Counted from the stretch's first letter, positions 43,582-53,662 are shown. The stretch: DNA of 64,000 nucleotides from Actinomyces oris (GCF_006546825.1 NZ_VICC01000005.1:62001-126000); one strand, 5' to 3'. Notes: generated by a model from the sequence alone, not told the origin. Numbers and translations are program-made.

Positions 43582-44787
43582 ATGGATTTGTACGAATACC
43601 AGGCCAGGAACCTGTTCCGCCAGCACGGCGTCCCCGTGCTCGACGGCGCCGTGGCCACAACCCCCGAGGAGGCGCGCAGCGCCGCGCAGTCCCTCCTCGA
43701 CGCGGGAAGCGAGCTGGTGGTCGTCAAGGCCCAGGTCAAGACCGGCGGCCGCGGCAAGGCCGGCGGCGTCAAGCTTGCCCGCACCGCTGAGGAGGCCGAG
43801 GCCCGCGCCCGCGACATCCTGGGCATGGACATCAAGGGCCACACGGTGCGCGCCGTGCTCATCTCCGACGGCGTCGACCTGGACGCCGAGTACTACTTCT
43901 CCATCCTCCTGGACCGCGCTGAGCGCCAGTACCTGGCCATGTGCTCGCGCGAGGGCGGCATGGACATCGAGACCCTCGCTGTCGAGCGCCCCGAGGCCCT
44001 GGCCCGCATCGGCATCGACCCGCTCGAGGGCATCACCCCCGCCGTCGCCCACCGGATCGTCGAGGCCGCGGGCTTCGAGGCCGGCCCCCTGGCCGACGAG
44101 GTCGCCGCCGTCATCGAACGCCTCTGGGAGGTCTTCACCGCCGAGGACGCCACCCTCGTGGAGGTCAACCCCCTGGTCAAGGCCGCCGACGGCCGCATCA
44201 TCGCCCTGGACGGCAAGGTCACTCTCGACGACAACTCCCGCTTCCGCCACCCCGCCCACGCCGAGCTCGTCGACAACGCCGCCACCGACCCCCTGGAGGC
44301 CCGCGCCCGCGAGGCCGGCCTCAACTACGTGCGCCTCGAGGGCGAGGTCGGGGTCCTGGGCAACGGCGCCGGCCTGGTCATGTCCACCCTCGACGTCGTC
44401 GCCGGCGCCGGCGAGCGCCACGGCGGCATGAAGCCCGCCAACTTCCTCGACCTGGGAGGCGGCTCATCGGCCGAGGTCATGGCCACCGGCCTGGAGGTCG
44501 TCGCCTCCGACCCCCAGGTGCGCGCAATCCTCGTCAACGTCTTCGGCGGCATCACCTCCTGCGACACCGTCGCCCAGGGCATCGTGACCGCCGTCGAGTC
44601 CCTGGGCGGGCTGCCCAAGCCCGTCGTCGTGCGCCTGGACGGCAATAACGCCGACACCGGTCGCGCCATCCTGGCCGACGCCGCCATCGAGGGCGTCACC
44701 GTCGTCGACACCATGGACGGGGCCGCCGACGTCGTCACCGCCATCGCCGAGAAGATCAGCGGCCGGCCCGCTGGCAAGGAGGCCTGA
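43582..44787 (+). CDS. sucC: Succinyl-CoA synthetase (ADP-forming) beta subunit
   Basis: 401 residues; GAGAGGA precedes the ATG at 43582. The N-terminal MDLYEYQARNLFRQHGVPV starts the ATP-grasp domain, with VVKAQVKTGGRGKAGGVKLA and VEVNPLVKAADGRIIALDGKV (Mg-nucleotide site). The C-terminal CoA-ligase domain carries NVFGGITSCDTVAQGIV. It forms an alpha-beta complex with the next gene product and interconverts succinyl-CoA and succinate. Confidence 0.97.
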   Translation: MDLYEYQARNLFRQHGVPVLDGAVATTPEEARSAAQSLLDAGSELVVVKAQVKTGGRGKAGGVKLARTAEEAEARARDILGMDIKGHTVRAVLISDGVDLDAEYYFSILLDRAERQYLAMCSREGGMDIETLAVERPEALARIGIDPLEGITPAVAHRIVEAAGFEAGPLADEVAAVIERLWEVFTAEDATLVEVNPLVKAADGRIIALDGKVTLDDNSRFRHPAHAELVDNAATDPLEARAREAGLNYVRLEGEVGVLGNGAGLVMSTLDVVAGAGERHGGMKPANFLDLGGGSSAEVMATGLEVVASDPQVRAILVNVFGGITSCDTVAQGIVTAVESLGGLPKPVVVRLDGNNADTGRAILADAAIEGVTVVDTMDGAADVVTAIAEKISGRPAGKEA

Positions 44788-44790
44788 GAC

Positions 44791-45732
44791 ATGAGCATCT
44801 TCCTGACTGAGACCGACCGCGTCATCGTCCAGGGCATGACCGGTTCCGAGGGCCGCAAGCACACCACCCGCATGCTCTCGGCCGGCACGAAGGTCGTCGC
44901 CGGTGTCAACCCCCGCAAGGCCGGCACCACCGTCGCCTTCGACGTCGCCCCCATCGGCCCCGGCGCCGGCGAGGTCCAGGCCGGAACCGTTGAGGTCCCC
45001 GTCTACGGCACCGTCGCCGAGGCCAAGGAGGCTACCGGCGCCGAGGTGAGCGTCGTCTTCGTCCCGCCCGCCTTCGCCAAGGGCGCCGTCGTCGAGGCCG
45101 TCGACGCCGGAGTGCGCCTCCTCGTCGTCATCACCGAGGGCATCCCGGTCGCCGACGCCACCTGGATGCGCGCCTACGCGGCCGACCACGGCGTGCAGAT
45201 CATCGGCCCCAACTGCCCCGGCATCATCTCCCCGGCCCGCTCCAACGTGGGCATCACCCCGCCCGACATCACCGGCCCCGGCCCCCTGGGACTGGTCTCC
45301 AAGTCCGGGACCCTCACCTACCAGCTCATGCACGAGCTGTCCGATCTGGGCTTCACCACCTGCATCGGCATCGGTGGGGACCCGGTGGTCGGCACCACCC
45401 ACATCGACGCCCTGGCCGCCTTCGAGGCCGACCCCGACACCCGCCTGGTCGTCATGATCGGTGAGATCGGGGGCGACGCCGAGGAGCGGGCCGCCGCCTA
45501 CATCCGCGAGCACATGACCAAGCCGGTCGTCGCCTACGTCGCCGGCTTTACCGCACCCGAGGGCCGCACCATGGGGCACGCCGGCGCCATCGTCTCCGGC
45601 TCCTCGGGTACCGCCGAGGCCAAGAAGATCGCCCTGGAGGCCGCCGGCGTCCGGGTGGGGCGCACCCCCAGCCAGACCGCTGAGATCGCCCGCGAGCTCT
45701 ACCGTCAGCTGGCCGGAGAGGTGAGCGCTTGA
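44791..45732 (+). CDS. sucD: Succinyl-CoA synthetase alpha subunit
   Basis: 313 residues, 3 nt after sucC. CoA-binding domain with [29 protein letters not shown] and the phosphohistidine segment [10 protein letters not shown]. The stop overlaps the next start (TTGA). It works with SucC in the TCA branch. Confidence 0.97.
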   Translation: MSIFLTETDRVIVQGMTGSEGRKHTTRMLSAGTKVVAGVNPRKAGTTVAFDVAPIGPGAGEVQAGTVEVPVYGTVAEAKEATGAEVSVVFVPPAFAKGAVVEAVDAGVRLLVVITEGIPVADATWMRAYAADHGVQIIGPNCPGIISPARSNVGITPPDITGPGPLGLVSKSGTLTYQLMHELSDLGFTTCIGIGGDPVVGTTHIDALAAFEADPDTRLVVMIGEIGGDAEERAAAYIREHMTKPVVAYVAGFTAPEGRTMGHAGAIVSGSSGTAEAKKIALEAAGVRVGRTPSQTAEIARELYRQLAGEVSA

Positions 45733-47006
45733 GCCTGGCGCGGCAGCGAGCCACCAGCCTGGCGTCCTGGGCCCTGTGGTCCCTGCGCGTGGGGGTCGAG
45801 TCAGTCGGCCTGGTCTGGCTGGTGGTGGTGCTGGCGACGATCGCCGTGTCCAAGGCGGCCGCCAGCCTCAACGCCGCGGCCATCCTCAGCGCAGGCGACG
45901 CCCTGCACACCGGGACCGCCCTGTGGAGCCTCGGCTTCGGGGGCTCGACCGCGCTGACCTCCGAGGACGACGGCGTGCTCAGCCTGCCGCTGCTGGGACT
46001 CACCCTGGTGCAGGCGGGTTGGACCTGGTTCTGCGTGCGGCGCGCCCACCCCTCCCGGCCGGCGGCCGGGGCGGCCATCGTCGCCGCCGCGACCGTCGTG
46101 GCGGCCCTGGCCTGCCTCACCGGCCCCGCCGGGCTGGACACCTGGCCCGCCGTCATCGGCATCGCCCTGCTCACCGGCGTCATCGTCGCCATCCAGCTCA
46201 TGCGCGCCGGCCACCACTGGCCGCCCCTGACCCGCTGGTGGGACCGCCGACCCCATTGGCTGGGGCCGTCCCTGTCACTGGCCTACGGGGCCACGCGAGC
46301 CCTGAGCCTGCTGAGCCTGCTGGTGGTGGTCGCGGCTGTCGTCAACGGCGCCGGCCGGGTCTCGGTCCTGCACGACTCCCTGGCCGGGGACGGCTTCGTC
46401 GCGATGGCCGGCCTCATCCTGCTTCAGGCCGGCTGGGTGCCGACCCTGCTCATCTGGGCCTGCTCCTGGCTCATCGGCGCCGGCTTCTCCGTGGGCACGG
46501 GCACCGTCTTCGCCCCCGACCGGGTCGTGGCCGGCCCCGTCCCGCGCCTGCCGCTGCTGGGGCTGGTGCCGTCGACGCCGCTGAGCAGCGTGGGCCTGTG
46601 GCTGCCCCTGGTGGTGACGGCCGGCGCCATGGTGGCCGCCTGGCGCCGTCGGACGGTGCTCAACGCCCTGCGGGTGCGCTACGCCCTCAGCGCCGCCGGT
46701 CTGGCCGCCCTCCTCGTGGCCGTTGGCGTGGGCCTGCTGTGCCTGGCCGCCTCCGGATCCGTGGGCCCGGACCGGATGAGCAGCGTCGGCCCACTGGTCC
46801 TCTACACCGTCATCCTCGTCTTCGTCGAGGTCGGTGTCGGACTGGCGGCCATGGCCGTCCTGGCCCACCCCTACACGCGTACCTGGGCTCGCAACACCCT
46901 GCCCGAGTCGGTCCTGCCGGCGGCCTACCGGCGCCAGGACGCGCGCGACGATGCCGTTGACGAAGAGGACGATGCGGACGACGACGAGGTGGACGGCGAG
47001 GCCTGA
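45729..47006 (+). CDS. DUF6350 / PerM-like integral membrane protein
   Basis: 425 residues from an unusual TTG that overlaps the sucD stop (TTGA), with GGAGAGG upstream. About ten hydrophobic helices and an acidic C-terminal tail ([15 protein letters not shown]). Position straight after sucCD and near purH matches mycobacterial perM (cell-division-related membrane protein), and NCBI-style annotation places DUF6350 there; the sequence-level assignment is by position, length and character only. A role in envelope or division is thus an inference. Confidence 0.75.
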   Translation: MSLARQRATSLASWALWSLRVGVESVGLVWLVVVLATIAVSKAAASLNAAAILSAGDALHTGTALWSLGFGGSTALTSEDDGVLSLPLLGLTLVQAGWTWFCVRRAHPSRPAAGAAIVAAATVVAALACLTGPAGLDTWPAVIGIALLTGVIVAIQLMRAGHHWPPLTRWWDRRPHWLGPSLSLAYGATRALSLLSLLVVVAAVVNGAGRVSVLHDSLAGDGFVAMAGLILLQAGWVPTLLIWACSWLIGAGFSVGTGTVFAPDRVVAGPVPRLPLLGLVPSTPLSSVGLWLPLVVTAGAMVAAWRRRTVLNALRVRYALSAAGLAALLVAVGVGLLCLAASGSVGPDRMSSVGPLVLYTVILVFVEVGVGLAAMAVLAHPYTRTWARNTLPESVLPAAYRRQDARDDAVDEEDDADDDEVDGEA

Positions 47007-47015
47007 GCCCGCAGG

Positions 47016-49511
47016 TCAGCGCGCCGCGGTGCCCGCGCCGCTCAGGGCGCTGACGGCCGCGTCCACGCCGTCGACGAGTTCGGGCGTCACCGCCAGGAGC
47101 GCGGTCCCGGCCCGGTAGGTCATCCCGGGGATGGGGGTGTAGAGGACGTTCGCCTCCAAGAGGGCGCGTCCCTCCTTGATGTCCCGCCACAGCTCAGGAT
47201 TCTCCCGGAAGAACCGCGCGACGCGCTCGTCGCGGGCCAGGTGCTCCAGGACGTTGTCGGCCGACTTGTGCGCCGCCCGCCCCGGCAGCCTGCGGGGAGG
47301 AATGTCGGTCTCGTCGTCGTCATCAATGGTGGGGGCCGCCCCCTGGTACTCGACGACGACCAGCTGGTTCCCGGCCGGGGACAGCGCCAGGGCGTGGACG
47401 GGGCTGTCCACCGGCCGCTGGTCGATGGCCTCACCCCGGAAGTCGTCGGTGATCCGATAGCCCTCCAGGATGGCGAACTGCTCGCCGTTGCCGGTGTTGA
47501 GGCGGCGGGTCAGGTCCAGGATCTCGGCCTGCTGCTCCGACACTGAGGCGGCCAGGTCGCGCATCTGCCCGACCACTTGGGAGTCGGCCCCGGAGGCGGC
47601 CAGATCGGCGACGGTCTCATCGATCCGGCTGGGCTCCAGGGCATCGACGTCGGTCACGCCCAGGGACTCGGCGAGCTCGCGAAGGCGCGCAATGTCGGCC
47701 TCGACCGCCACCTGCCGCTTGGTGCGCGCCGTGAACAGCGCCTGACTCTCGGAGAAGCTCTCGGCGTTCCGGATTCGCCGGTTGACGGAGAGCTCGGCGG
47801 CCAGGTCGGTTCCGCCCCCGGCGGGACTGGCGCTCAGGGCCGAGCGCGGCATGTAGGTCATGGCGAAGTCCAGCAGTGCCAGGCACGCCTGCCCCGGCGT
47901 GAGAGTGAGCAGGTGACTGATGAGGCTGCTCGACGACGGCGCCGTGCTGATGCGGCGCCCCGGGGCCCCCAGCGTCAGGACGAGGGACAGGCTCATGGCC
48001 ACCGCCGCCAGCGCACCGATCGCGTAGAGGAGCCCCTGGGTGCCACTCAACCCGCTCCACCACTGGGAGAACAGGCGTGGCAGGGCGGAGAGGAACAGGT
48101 CGTCCTCGGTCTCCTTGAGCTCGGGGGCGAGCTGCCAGACGGTGCGTACCTCGTACATGCAGCACAGGAGGAACAGCACGACGCTGACCACCAGGATCCC
48201 CAGGCGGAAGCCCTGGCGGGCATTGGGCTCAGCACCCGGTGTCGTGGCCTCCATGGCGTCGGCCCGCACGCCGCGCACCTGCTCGGCTGTGGCCCGTCCC
48301 GCCCGCATGGCGTACAGACGTCCCTGGCGCAGGTCCCCGTAGGCGCCCCAGGTGACGGCCAGGTCGCCCCAGGTGAAGTTCGCCAGCGCCACCACCGAGA
48401 CGATGAGGGCGCGCACGAAGGGCGGCGCCTCGGTGAGATTGGGGTAGCGGGGAGCCGGCGCCCCGGCCACCGTCCAGCCGTGCACGCCCGCGTAGGCGCG
48501 GCGGTGGGCGTCCAGGAGCAGGCAGGCGGCCATGAGGATGACGGACAGGGGGATGGCGCTCAGGCCTCCGCCGTTGACCCTCCACAGGAACATGAGCAGC
48601 GCCGGGAAGCCGCCGCCGGAGTCGCTCTGGCCGAGCTGCTGGGCGATCCTGGCGATGTAGGTGGCGTGGTCGCTGACCGACTGCAGGATGACCACCGCCG
48701 GCAGGATCCAGGCCACGATCCGCAGCCACACGAGGTTCTTGGCCCCGTCGAAGGCCGGGGAGTCCTTGAGGCGCCACAGCGTGATCGCCAGCGCCACCGC
48801 CATCGTGATGTTCGCGGTGCTCACCTGGTTGCTGACGGCCAGGACATTGCTGTTCTCCTGGGTCATCGACCCCGAGGTCCATGGGTTGAAGGAGAAGGGA
48901 AGGCGCCCGTTGCCCAGGACCGAGGAGAGCAGGCTGCTCTCCTCAAGGGCCCGAATGCCGTCGTTGAGGGCCGTCAGGCCCGCTCCGGCCGCGAAACCCA
49001 GCAGGGCCCAGTCGGAGGCCGCCAGGCGGCGCATCCGCCCCGGCGCCAGGAAGACCACGAGCACCAGGGGTACCAGCGGGCTGAGAACCTCCAGGGCAAT
49101 GGTCAGGGCGATACTCATCCCGTTGCCCATGACGGACAGGCCTGCGCGGGTACGCACCGAGCTCATGATGGCGGCCACGACGAGCGACCAGGCGGTGCCG
49201 ACACCGTACATGAGCAGAACCGAGCGCCAGCTGATAGTGCGTGTGCGCGTCAGGAGGGCCACCACCATGAGGCACACGGCCATGAAGGCCGCCGGCACGG
49301 CGGCGTAGGCCAGCCTCGGGACCATCACCAGGGCGGCGATGAGCAGCGGGATCATGAGGACATAGGCTCCGCGCACCACCAGGTTCAGGGCACTGGACAA
49401 TCCCGGATGGCGGCTCCACCAGCGCCGGTAGGCGGAGGCGGCCTCCTGCCACTGCTCCGGGGGAGTCCTCCGATATACCGGTGTTGCTGCGATGTTGATG
49501 GGCGCAGTCAT
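47016..49511 (-). CDS. Large membrane protein with degenerate PrsW-like core and long soluble C-terminus
   Basis: 831 residues. About eleven membrane segments lie between residues 45 and 505. TIALEVLSPLVPLVLVV, then ASDWALLGFAAGAGLTALND, and later SDHATYIARIAQ align in order with the motif regions of PrsW intramembrane proteases, but the paired catalytic Glu and the second His are not intact, so protease activity is doubtful. The last ~260 residues are soluble, with Glu/Arg-rich helices (RRIRNAESFSESQALFTARTKRQ) and an unrecognised globular part (YRITDDFRGEAIDQRP... PGMTYRAGTALLAV). Function unknown. It faces perM tail to tail. Confidence 0.7.
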   Translation of the reverse strand: MTAPINIAATPVYRRTPPEQWQEAASAYRRWWSRHPGLSSALNLVVRGAYVLMIPLLIAALVMVPRLAYAAVPAAFMAVCLMVVALLTRTRTISWRSVLLMYGVGTAWSLVVAAIMSSVRTRAGLSVMGNGMSIALTIALEVLSPLVPLVLVVFLAPGRMRRLAASDWALLGFAAGAGLTALNDGIRALEESSLLSSVLGNGRLPFSFNPWTSGSMTQENSNVLAVSNQVSTANITMAVALAITLWRLKDSPAFDGAKNLVWLRIVAWILPAVVILQSVSDHATYIARIAQQLGQSDSGGGFPALLMFLWRVNGGGLSAIPLSVILMAACLLLDAHRRAYAGVHGWTVAGAPAPRYPNLTEAPPFVRALIVSVVALANFTWGDLAVTWGAYGDLRQGRLYAMRAGRATAEQVRGVRADAMEATTPGAEPNARQGFRLGILVVSVVLFLLCCMYEVRTVWQLAPELKETEDDLFLSALPRLFSQWWSGLSGTQGLLYAIGALAAVAMSLSLVLTLGAPGRRISTAPSSSSLISHLLTLTPGQACLALLDFAMTYMPRSALSASPAGGGTDLAAELSVNRRIRNAESFSESQALFTARTKRQVAVEADIARLRELAESLGVTDVDALEPSRIDETVADLAASGADSQVVGQMRDLAASVSEQQAEILDLTRRLNTGNGEQFAILEGYRITDDFRGEAIDQRPVDSPVHALALSPAGNQLVVVEYQGAAPTIDDDDETDIPPRRLPGRAAHKSADNVLEHLARDERVARFFRENPELWRDIKEGRALLEANVLYTPIPGMTYRAGTALLAVTPELVDGVDAAVSALSGAGTAAR

Positions 49512-49518
49512 GCTGTGG

Positions 49519-49524
49519 ACTGTA
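49519..49524 (-). promoter_or_regulatory. -10 element of a leaderless promoter for the 831-residue protein gene
   Basis: On the minus strand TACAGT is followed by 7 nt and then the ATG at 49511. There is no ribosome binding site. Confidence 0.5.
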
Positions 49525-49668
49525 TGCGGTCCCTCAAGCCGCTCGCAAGGAAACAGGCCGTTCGGTCGGGTGATTCGCCGGGAGCGACATGGAAAACGTC
49601 AGGTCAGGCAGGCTCGGTGGCCTCATCCGATGCCGTCGTGGCCGCCACCCGATAGGATGAGGTCGGCT

Positions 49669-49745
49669 GCGACTGGCGAGGGTGGGGCACCACCGGGGAG
49701 TGGCCGAGGCCGTCCATGAAGGGGACGTCGCCCGCCTGGGCGTCC
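49669..49745 (+). ncRNA. ZTP (pfl) riboswitch ahead of purH
   Basis: The aptamer consensus is visible in order: GCGACTGGCGAG, GTGGGGCACCACCGGGGAGTG closing the first domain, a variable linker, then the hallmark CCCGCCTGGGCG of the second domain. ZTP/ZMP riboswitches sense purine-synthesis stalling when folate is low and switch on purH-type genes, which matches the gene downstream. The stretch GCGTCCTG at its 3' end can pair with CAGGAGCGC covering the purH ribosome binding site, suggesting translational control. A TAGGAT -10 lies at 49652-49657. Confidence 0.85.
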
Positions 49746-49773
49746 TGCTTCCTCACGCCACACCAGGAGCGCC

Positions 49774-51576
49774 ATGTCCACGTCCCCGTCGTCCCAGTCC
49801 TCGCAGCCCACGAACCAGGCGGTCCCTACCGCTCACGTCCCCACCGAGGGCCTCGTCAGCCCCGACCGCGTCCCCGTGCGCCGCGCCCTCATCTCCGTCT
49901 ATGACAAGACCGGTCTCCTCCCGCTCGCCCACGCCCTGGCCGACGCCGGTGTCGAGATCGTCTCCACCGGCTCCACCGCCGCCACCATCGCCGCCGCGGG
50001 CCTGGCCGTCACCCCGGTGGAGGAGGTCACCGGCTTCCCCGAGTGCCTCGAGGGACGGGTCAAGACCCTCCACCCGGCCGTCCATGCCGGCATCCTCGCC
50101 GACCGCCGCAAGCCCGACCACCTCGACCAGCTGGCCACCCTGGGGGTGACCCCCATCGACCTGGTTGTCGTCAACCTCTACCCCTTCACCGACACCGTCG
50201 CCTCCGGTGCCCCCTTCGACGCCTGCGTGGAGCAGATCGACATCGGTGGCCCCACCATGGTGCGCGCCGCCGCCAAGAACCACCCCGCTGTCGCCGTGGT
50301 GACCAGCCCCGACCGGTACGAGGACGTCGCGGCCGCCGTGCGAGAAGGCGGCTTCACCCTGGCCGGCCGCCGCCGCCTGGCCGCCGAGGCCTTCGCCCAC
50401 ACCGCCGCCTACGACGCGGCCGTGTCGACCTGGATGGCCGCCCAGATCGAGGCCGGCGACGTCGCCCACGCCACGGACTCGGCCGAGGTCGAAGCCAGCG
50501 GGCCGGCCGCACCGCCGGCCTACGTCGGCGTCTGCTACGAGCGCCTGGCGAGCCTGCGCTACGGGGAGAATCCCCACCAGCGGGCCGCCGTCTACCGTAT
50601 CGCCGGGGCGAGCGGGGGAGTGGCCGGCGCCCGCCAGCTCCACGGCAAGGCCATGAGCTACAACAACTACACCGACACCGACGCAGCCGTGCGCGCCGCC
50701 TACGACCACGGCCAGGCCGTCACGGTCGCCGTCGTCAAGCACGCCAACCCCTGCGGCATCGCGGTCTCGGCTGCCGGCGACGTCGCCGAGGCCCACCGCA
50801 AGGCCCACGCCTGCGACCCGGTCTCGGCCTACGGCGGCGTCATCGCCACCAACACGGTCGTCACCGCCGAGATGGCCCGTCAGATCAAGCCGATCTTCAC
50901 TGAGGTCGTCGCCGCCCCCGCCTTCGACGACGAGGCCGTGGAGATCCTGTCCACCAAGAAGAACCTGCGCCTGCTCCTCGTCGAGGCCCCCCAGCGCGAG
51001 GGCTACGAGATCAAGCAGGTCTCGGGAGGTGCCGTCATCCAGGAGCGTGACGTCCTGGACGCCGCCGGCGACGACCCCTCGACCTGGACCCTGGCCGCGG
51101 GCCCGGCCGCCGACGACGCGCTCCTGGCCGATCTGGTCTTCGCCTGGCGCTCGGTGCGTGCCGTGCGCTCCAACGCGGTCCTCCTGGCTCATGACGGTGC
51201 CACCGTCGGTGTGGGCATGGGGCAGGTCAACCGCGTCGACTCCTGCAAGCTGGCCGTCGAGCGGGCCAACACCCTGGGGGCCCGCTCCACCGGCGACGCC
51301 GCACTCGACGGCTCCCAGCAGGAGAAGGGGGCTGTGGGTGGGGCCGACGCCGCCGATGTCCTGGCAGGAGCGGCCGCACCACAGCGCGCCCGCGGGGCCG
51401 TGGCCGCCTCCGACGCCTTCTTCCCCTTCGCCGACGGCCTCCAGGTCCTCATCGACGCCGGGGTCCGCGCCGTCGTCCAGCCGGGTGGCTCCATCCGTGA
51501 CCAGGAGGTCATCGACGCCGCCCAGGCCGCCGGCGTCACCATGTACCTCACCGGCACCCGCCACTTCTCCCACTGA
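49774..51576 (+). CDS. purH: Bifunctional AICAR transformylase / IMP cyclohydrolase
   Basis: 600 residues; AGGAG lies 4 nt before the ATG. The N-terminal MGS-like domain has [11 protein letters not shown] and [13 protein letters not shown] (IMP cyclohydrolase). The transformylase domain has [16 protein letters not shown] (catalytic Lys-His) and [10 protein letters not shown]. It performs the last two steps of IMP synthesis. It is longer than the usual ~520 residues owing to an N-terminal tail (about 30) and insertions. It is controlled by the upstream ZTP riboswitch. Confidence 0.97.
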   Translation: MSTSPSSQSSQPTNQAVPTAHVPTEGLVSPDRVPVRRALISVYDKTGLLPLAHALADAGVEIVSTGSTAATIAAAGLAVTPVEEVTGFPECLEGRVKTLHPAVHAGILADRRKPDHLDQLATLGVTPIDLVVVNLYPFTDTVASGAPFDACVEQIDIGGPTMVRAAAKNHPAVAVVTSPDRYEDVAAAVREGGFTLAGRRRLAAEAFAHTAAYDAAVSTWMAAQIEAGDVAHATDSAEVEASGPAAPPAYVGVCYERLASLRYGENPHQRAAVYRIAGASGGVAGARQLHGKAMSYNNYTDTDAAVRAAYDHGQAVTVAVVKHANPCGIAVSAAGDVAEAHRKAHACDPVSAYGGVIATNTVVTAEMARQIKPIFTEVVAAPAFDDEAVEILSTKKNLRLLLVEAPQREGYEIKQVSGGAVIQERDVLDAAGDDPSTWTLAAGPAADDALLADLVFAWRSVRAVRSNAVLLAHDGATVGVGMGQVNRVDSCKLAVERANTLGARSTGDAALDGSQQEKGAVGGADAADVLAGAAAPQRARGAVAASDAFFPFADGLQVLIDAGVRAVVQPGGSIRDQEVIDAAQAAGVTMYLTGTRHFSH

Positions 51577-51597
51577 TCTCCCACTGGGTCGCCTGCG

Positions 51598-51636
51598 CCG
51601 CCTGGTGCCCGGCTCCTCGCGCCGGGCACCAGGCGG
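51598..51636 (+). terminator. Strong hairpin terminator after purH
   Basis: A perfect 15-bp stem, CCGCCTGGTGCCCGG/CCGGGCACCAGGCGG, with a 9-nt loop begins 21 nt after the stop. Confidence 0.8.
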
Positions 51637-51682
51637 GCGTGCCAGTCGGAGAAAGGTCATGGACCCGCACCCCACGCGCCGA

Positions 51683-51688
51683 TAGGCT
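51683..51688 (+). promoter_or_regulatory. -10 element of a leaderless promoter for the DUF3017 gene
   Basis: TAGGCT is followed by exactly 7 nt and the GTG at 51696, with no ribosome binding site. It has the same hexamer and spacing as the acetyltransferase promoter. Confidence 0.55.
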
Positions 51689-51695
51689 CCTGCCC

Positions 51696-51995
51696 GTGAC
51701 TCATGACCCGCATCCCCAGCAGGCCGAGCACAAGGAGCCCTACCGCACCATCTGTGTTGTCCTCGTTGCCCTCGGCCTGGCGGCTGTCCCAGCCATCGCC
51801 TTGCTGGGGCACCGCCGCATCGCCGTCCTGTGGGCGGCCGCCGGGATCCTGATGCTGGCCATCGTCCGGATCCAGCGCCCCGACGGCACCTGGCTGGCGG
51901 CGCGCAGCCGCCTGTTCGACGTCGTCCTCGGCATCGGCCTGGCCGCCGTCCTGATGCTCCTGTCGCCTTACGTCAACCTGCCCCGCATCCTGTGA
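51696..51995 (+). CDS. DUF3017 family small membrane protein
   Basis: 99 residues from a GTG. Three hydrophobic helices (ICVVLVALGLAAVPAIALL; IAVLWAAAGILMLAIV; LFDVVLGIGLAAVLMLLS) and position after purH are as in other actinobacteria. Function unknown. Confidence 0.8.
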   Translation: MTHDPHPQQAEHKEPYRTICVVLVALGLAAVPAIALLGHRRIAVLWAAAGILMLAIVRIQRPDGTWLAARSRLFDVVLGIGLAAVLMLLSPYVNLPRIL

Positions 51996-52177
51996 GCGGG
52001 GAGCACTCTGTGCCCTCCGCGTGAGTTCTCACGGCGACGCTGTGCGCCGCCCCGTGTGATCTGTGCCTTGGGAGTGCTCATTCTTCGGTCCGGTGCGGCG
52101 CCATGACCAAGCGGTATGGCACGCTGGCCCCAGTCAAGACGTCTTGTCATCTCGTTTCACACCCTGAAGGTCCCTCT

Positions 52178-53530
52178 ATGTCAAGCAATCCCTCAGCCGC
52201 GCCCTCGCTGACCCATCGTCTCAGCCACAGCATTCTGACCTGGGTCATTGGCGCGATCCTGCTGGCCCTGCTCCTGGGCTCGGTTCGCTTCGGGGGCCAC
52301 CCGCTCATTCCCAAGCCCGTCGGCAATGTCTTCGCGACCTTCTCCGACCTGTTCAGCCAGTTCCTCAGCTTCTCCATCCCGCTCATCATCATCGGCTTGG
52401 TGACTCCCGCCATCGCCGACCTGGGGCGCGGGGCCGGTAAGTGGCTCGGGATCACGACGGCTCTGGCCTACACCTCGACCCTCTTCGCCGGCTTCCTCAC
52501 CTTCCTGGTCTGCTACGCCACCTTCCCCCGGCTGCTCGCCGGAACCTCTCTGGCCGACGTCTCCAAGCCGGAGGGGGCTCTGAGCAGCTACTTCACGGTG
52601 GAGATGCCGCCGGCCGTCGAGGTCATGACCGCCCTGCTGCTGTCCTTCGTCCTGGGCATCGGCCTGTCCATGGTGCCCCGGGGCGTGCTGCGCAAGGGAT
52701 TCATCGAGTTCCGAGCCATCATCACCCGCCTCATCGAGCGGCTCATCATCCCGCTGCTGCCCCTGCACATCTTCGGCATCTTCCTCAACCTCACCTACAC
52801 CGGGGCGGCCGGGGCGGTGATGAAGGCGCTCCTGCGCGTCGTCGTCGTGGTCCTCATCCTCGAGGTCGTCATCCTGGGCATCCAGTTCCTCACCGCGGGA
52901 CTCATCGGCCGCCGCAACCCGCTCAAGGCACTGTTCACCATGCTCCCGGCCTACCTGACGGCTCTGGGCACCTCCTCGTCAGCGGCCACGATCCCGGTCA
53001 CCCTGCGTCAGACGAAGAAGAACGGCGTCTCCGACGCGGTGGCCTCCTTCACCATCCCCCTGTGCGCCACGATCCACCTGGCGGGGTCGACCTCGAAGAT
53101 CTTCTCCTTCGCCTTCGCGATCGTCCTCACCCAGGACCTGCACGTGAGCACCACCCAGTGGATCGGCTTCATCTTCATGCTCGGCATCACGATGGTGGCC
53201 GCGCCGGGTGTCCCCGGGGGCGCCATCATGGCGGCCACCGGTCTGCTGTCCTCCATGCTCGGCTTCAATGACCAGCAGGTGGCCCTCATGATCGCCACCT
53301 ACATCGCCCTGGACTCCTTCGGTACCGCCACGAACGTCACCGGTGACGGCGCCATCGCCATCATCGTCGACCGTATGGCCGGCGGCTCCGTCAACGACGA
53401 GGGCGACCCGGAGAACGTCCGTGAGCTCTCCTTCGACGGGATGGCCTACCTCAACGCGGTCAGCGTCGAGGGGGTCGTCAGTCCCGAGGAGCTCGAGGCC
53501 TCGGCCGCGGCCACCCGCTCGGGCGAGTAG
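52178..53530 (+). CDS. Dicarboxylate/amino acid:cation symporter (DAACS/SLC1 family)
   Basis: 450 residues from the ATG at 52178 with GAAGG upstream. About eight helices and two re-entrant loops. The serine-rich hairpin ALGTSSSAATIPVTL and ATNVTGDGAIA (NMDGT-type segment) form the substrate and cation site. It imports glutamate, aspartate or dicarboxylates with Na+ or H+. The exact substrate is not readable. Confidence 0.92.
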   Translation: MSSNPSAAPSLTHRLSHSILTWVIGAILLALLLGSVRFGGHPLIPKPVGNVFATFSDLFSQFLSFSIPLIIIGLVTPAIADLGRGAGKWLGITTALAYTSTLFAGFLTFLVCYATFPRLLAGTSLADVSKPEGALSSYFTVEMPPAVEVMTALLLSFVLGIGLSMVPRGVLRKGFIEFRAIITRLIERLIIPLLPLHIFGIFLNLTYTGAAGAVMKALLRVVVVVLILEVVILGIQFLTAGLIGRRNPLKALFTMLPAYLTALGTSSSAATIPVTLRQTKKNGVSDAVASFTIPLCATIHLAGSTSKIFSFAFAIVLTQDLHVSTTQWIGFIFMLGITMVAAPGVPGGAIMAATGLLSSMLGFNDQQVALMIATYIALDSFGTATNVTGDGAIAIIVDRMAGGSVNDEGDPENVRELSFDGMAYLNAVSVEGVVSPEELEASAAATRSGE

Positions 53531-53552
53531 AACCGGGGCAGCGCAGTCAGCC

Positions 53553-53592
53553 GATCGGGCGCCGGGAGTCAATCGACTCCCGGCGCCCGATC
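53553..53592. terminator. Bidirectional hairpin terminator
   Basis: A perfect 18-bp stem (arms 53553-53570 and 53575-53592) with the 4-nt loop AATC lies between two convergent units: the symporter on + and the ABC exporter on -. Confidence 0.85.
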
Positions 53593-53662
53593 AGTATCTC
53601 GGCCTGAGACCTGACTGAAGCAGCCGGAATCCGCCCGGTGTCCGGTCCGGCTGGCCGCGCTC

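Noticed and set aside
49669-49770. Short coding frame inside the purH leader
   Set aside because: The bases match the ZTP riboswitch consensus, which explains their conservation without a protein.
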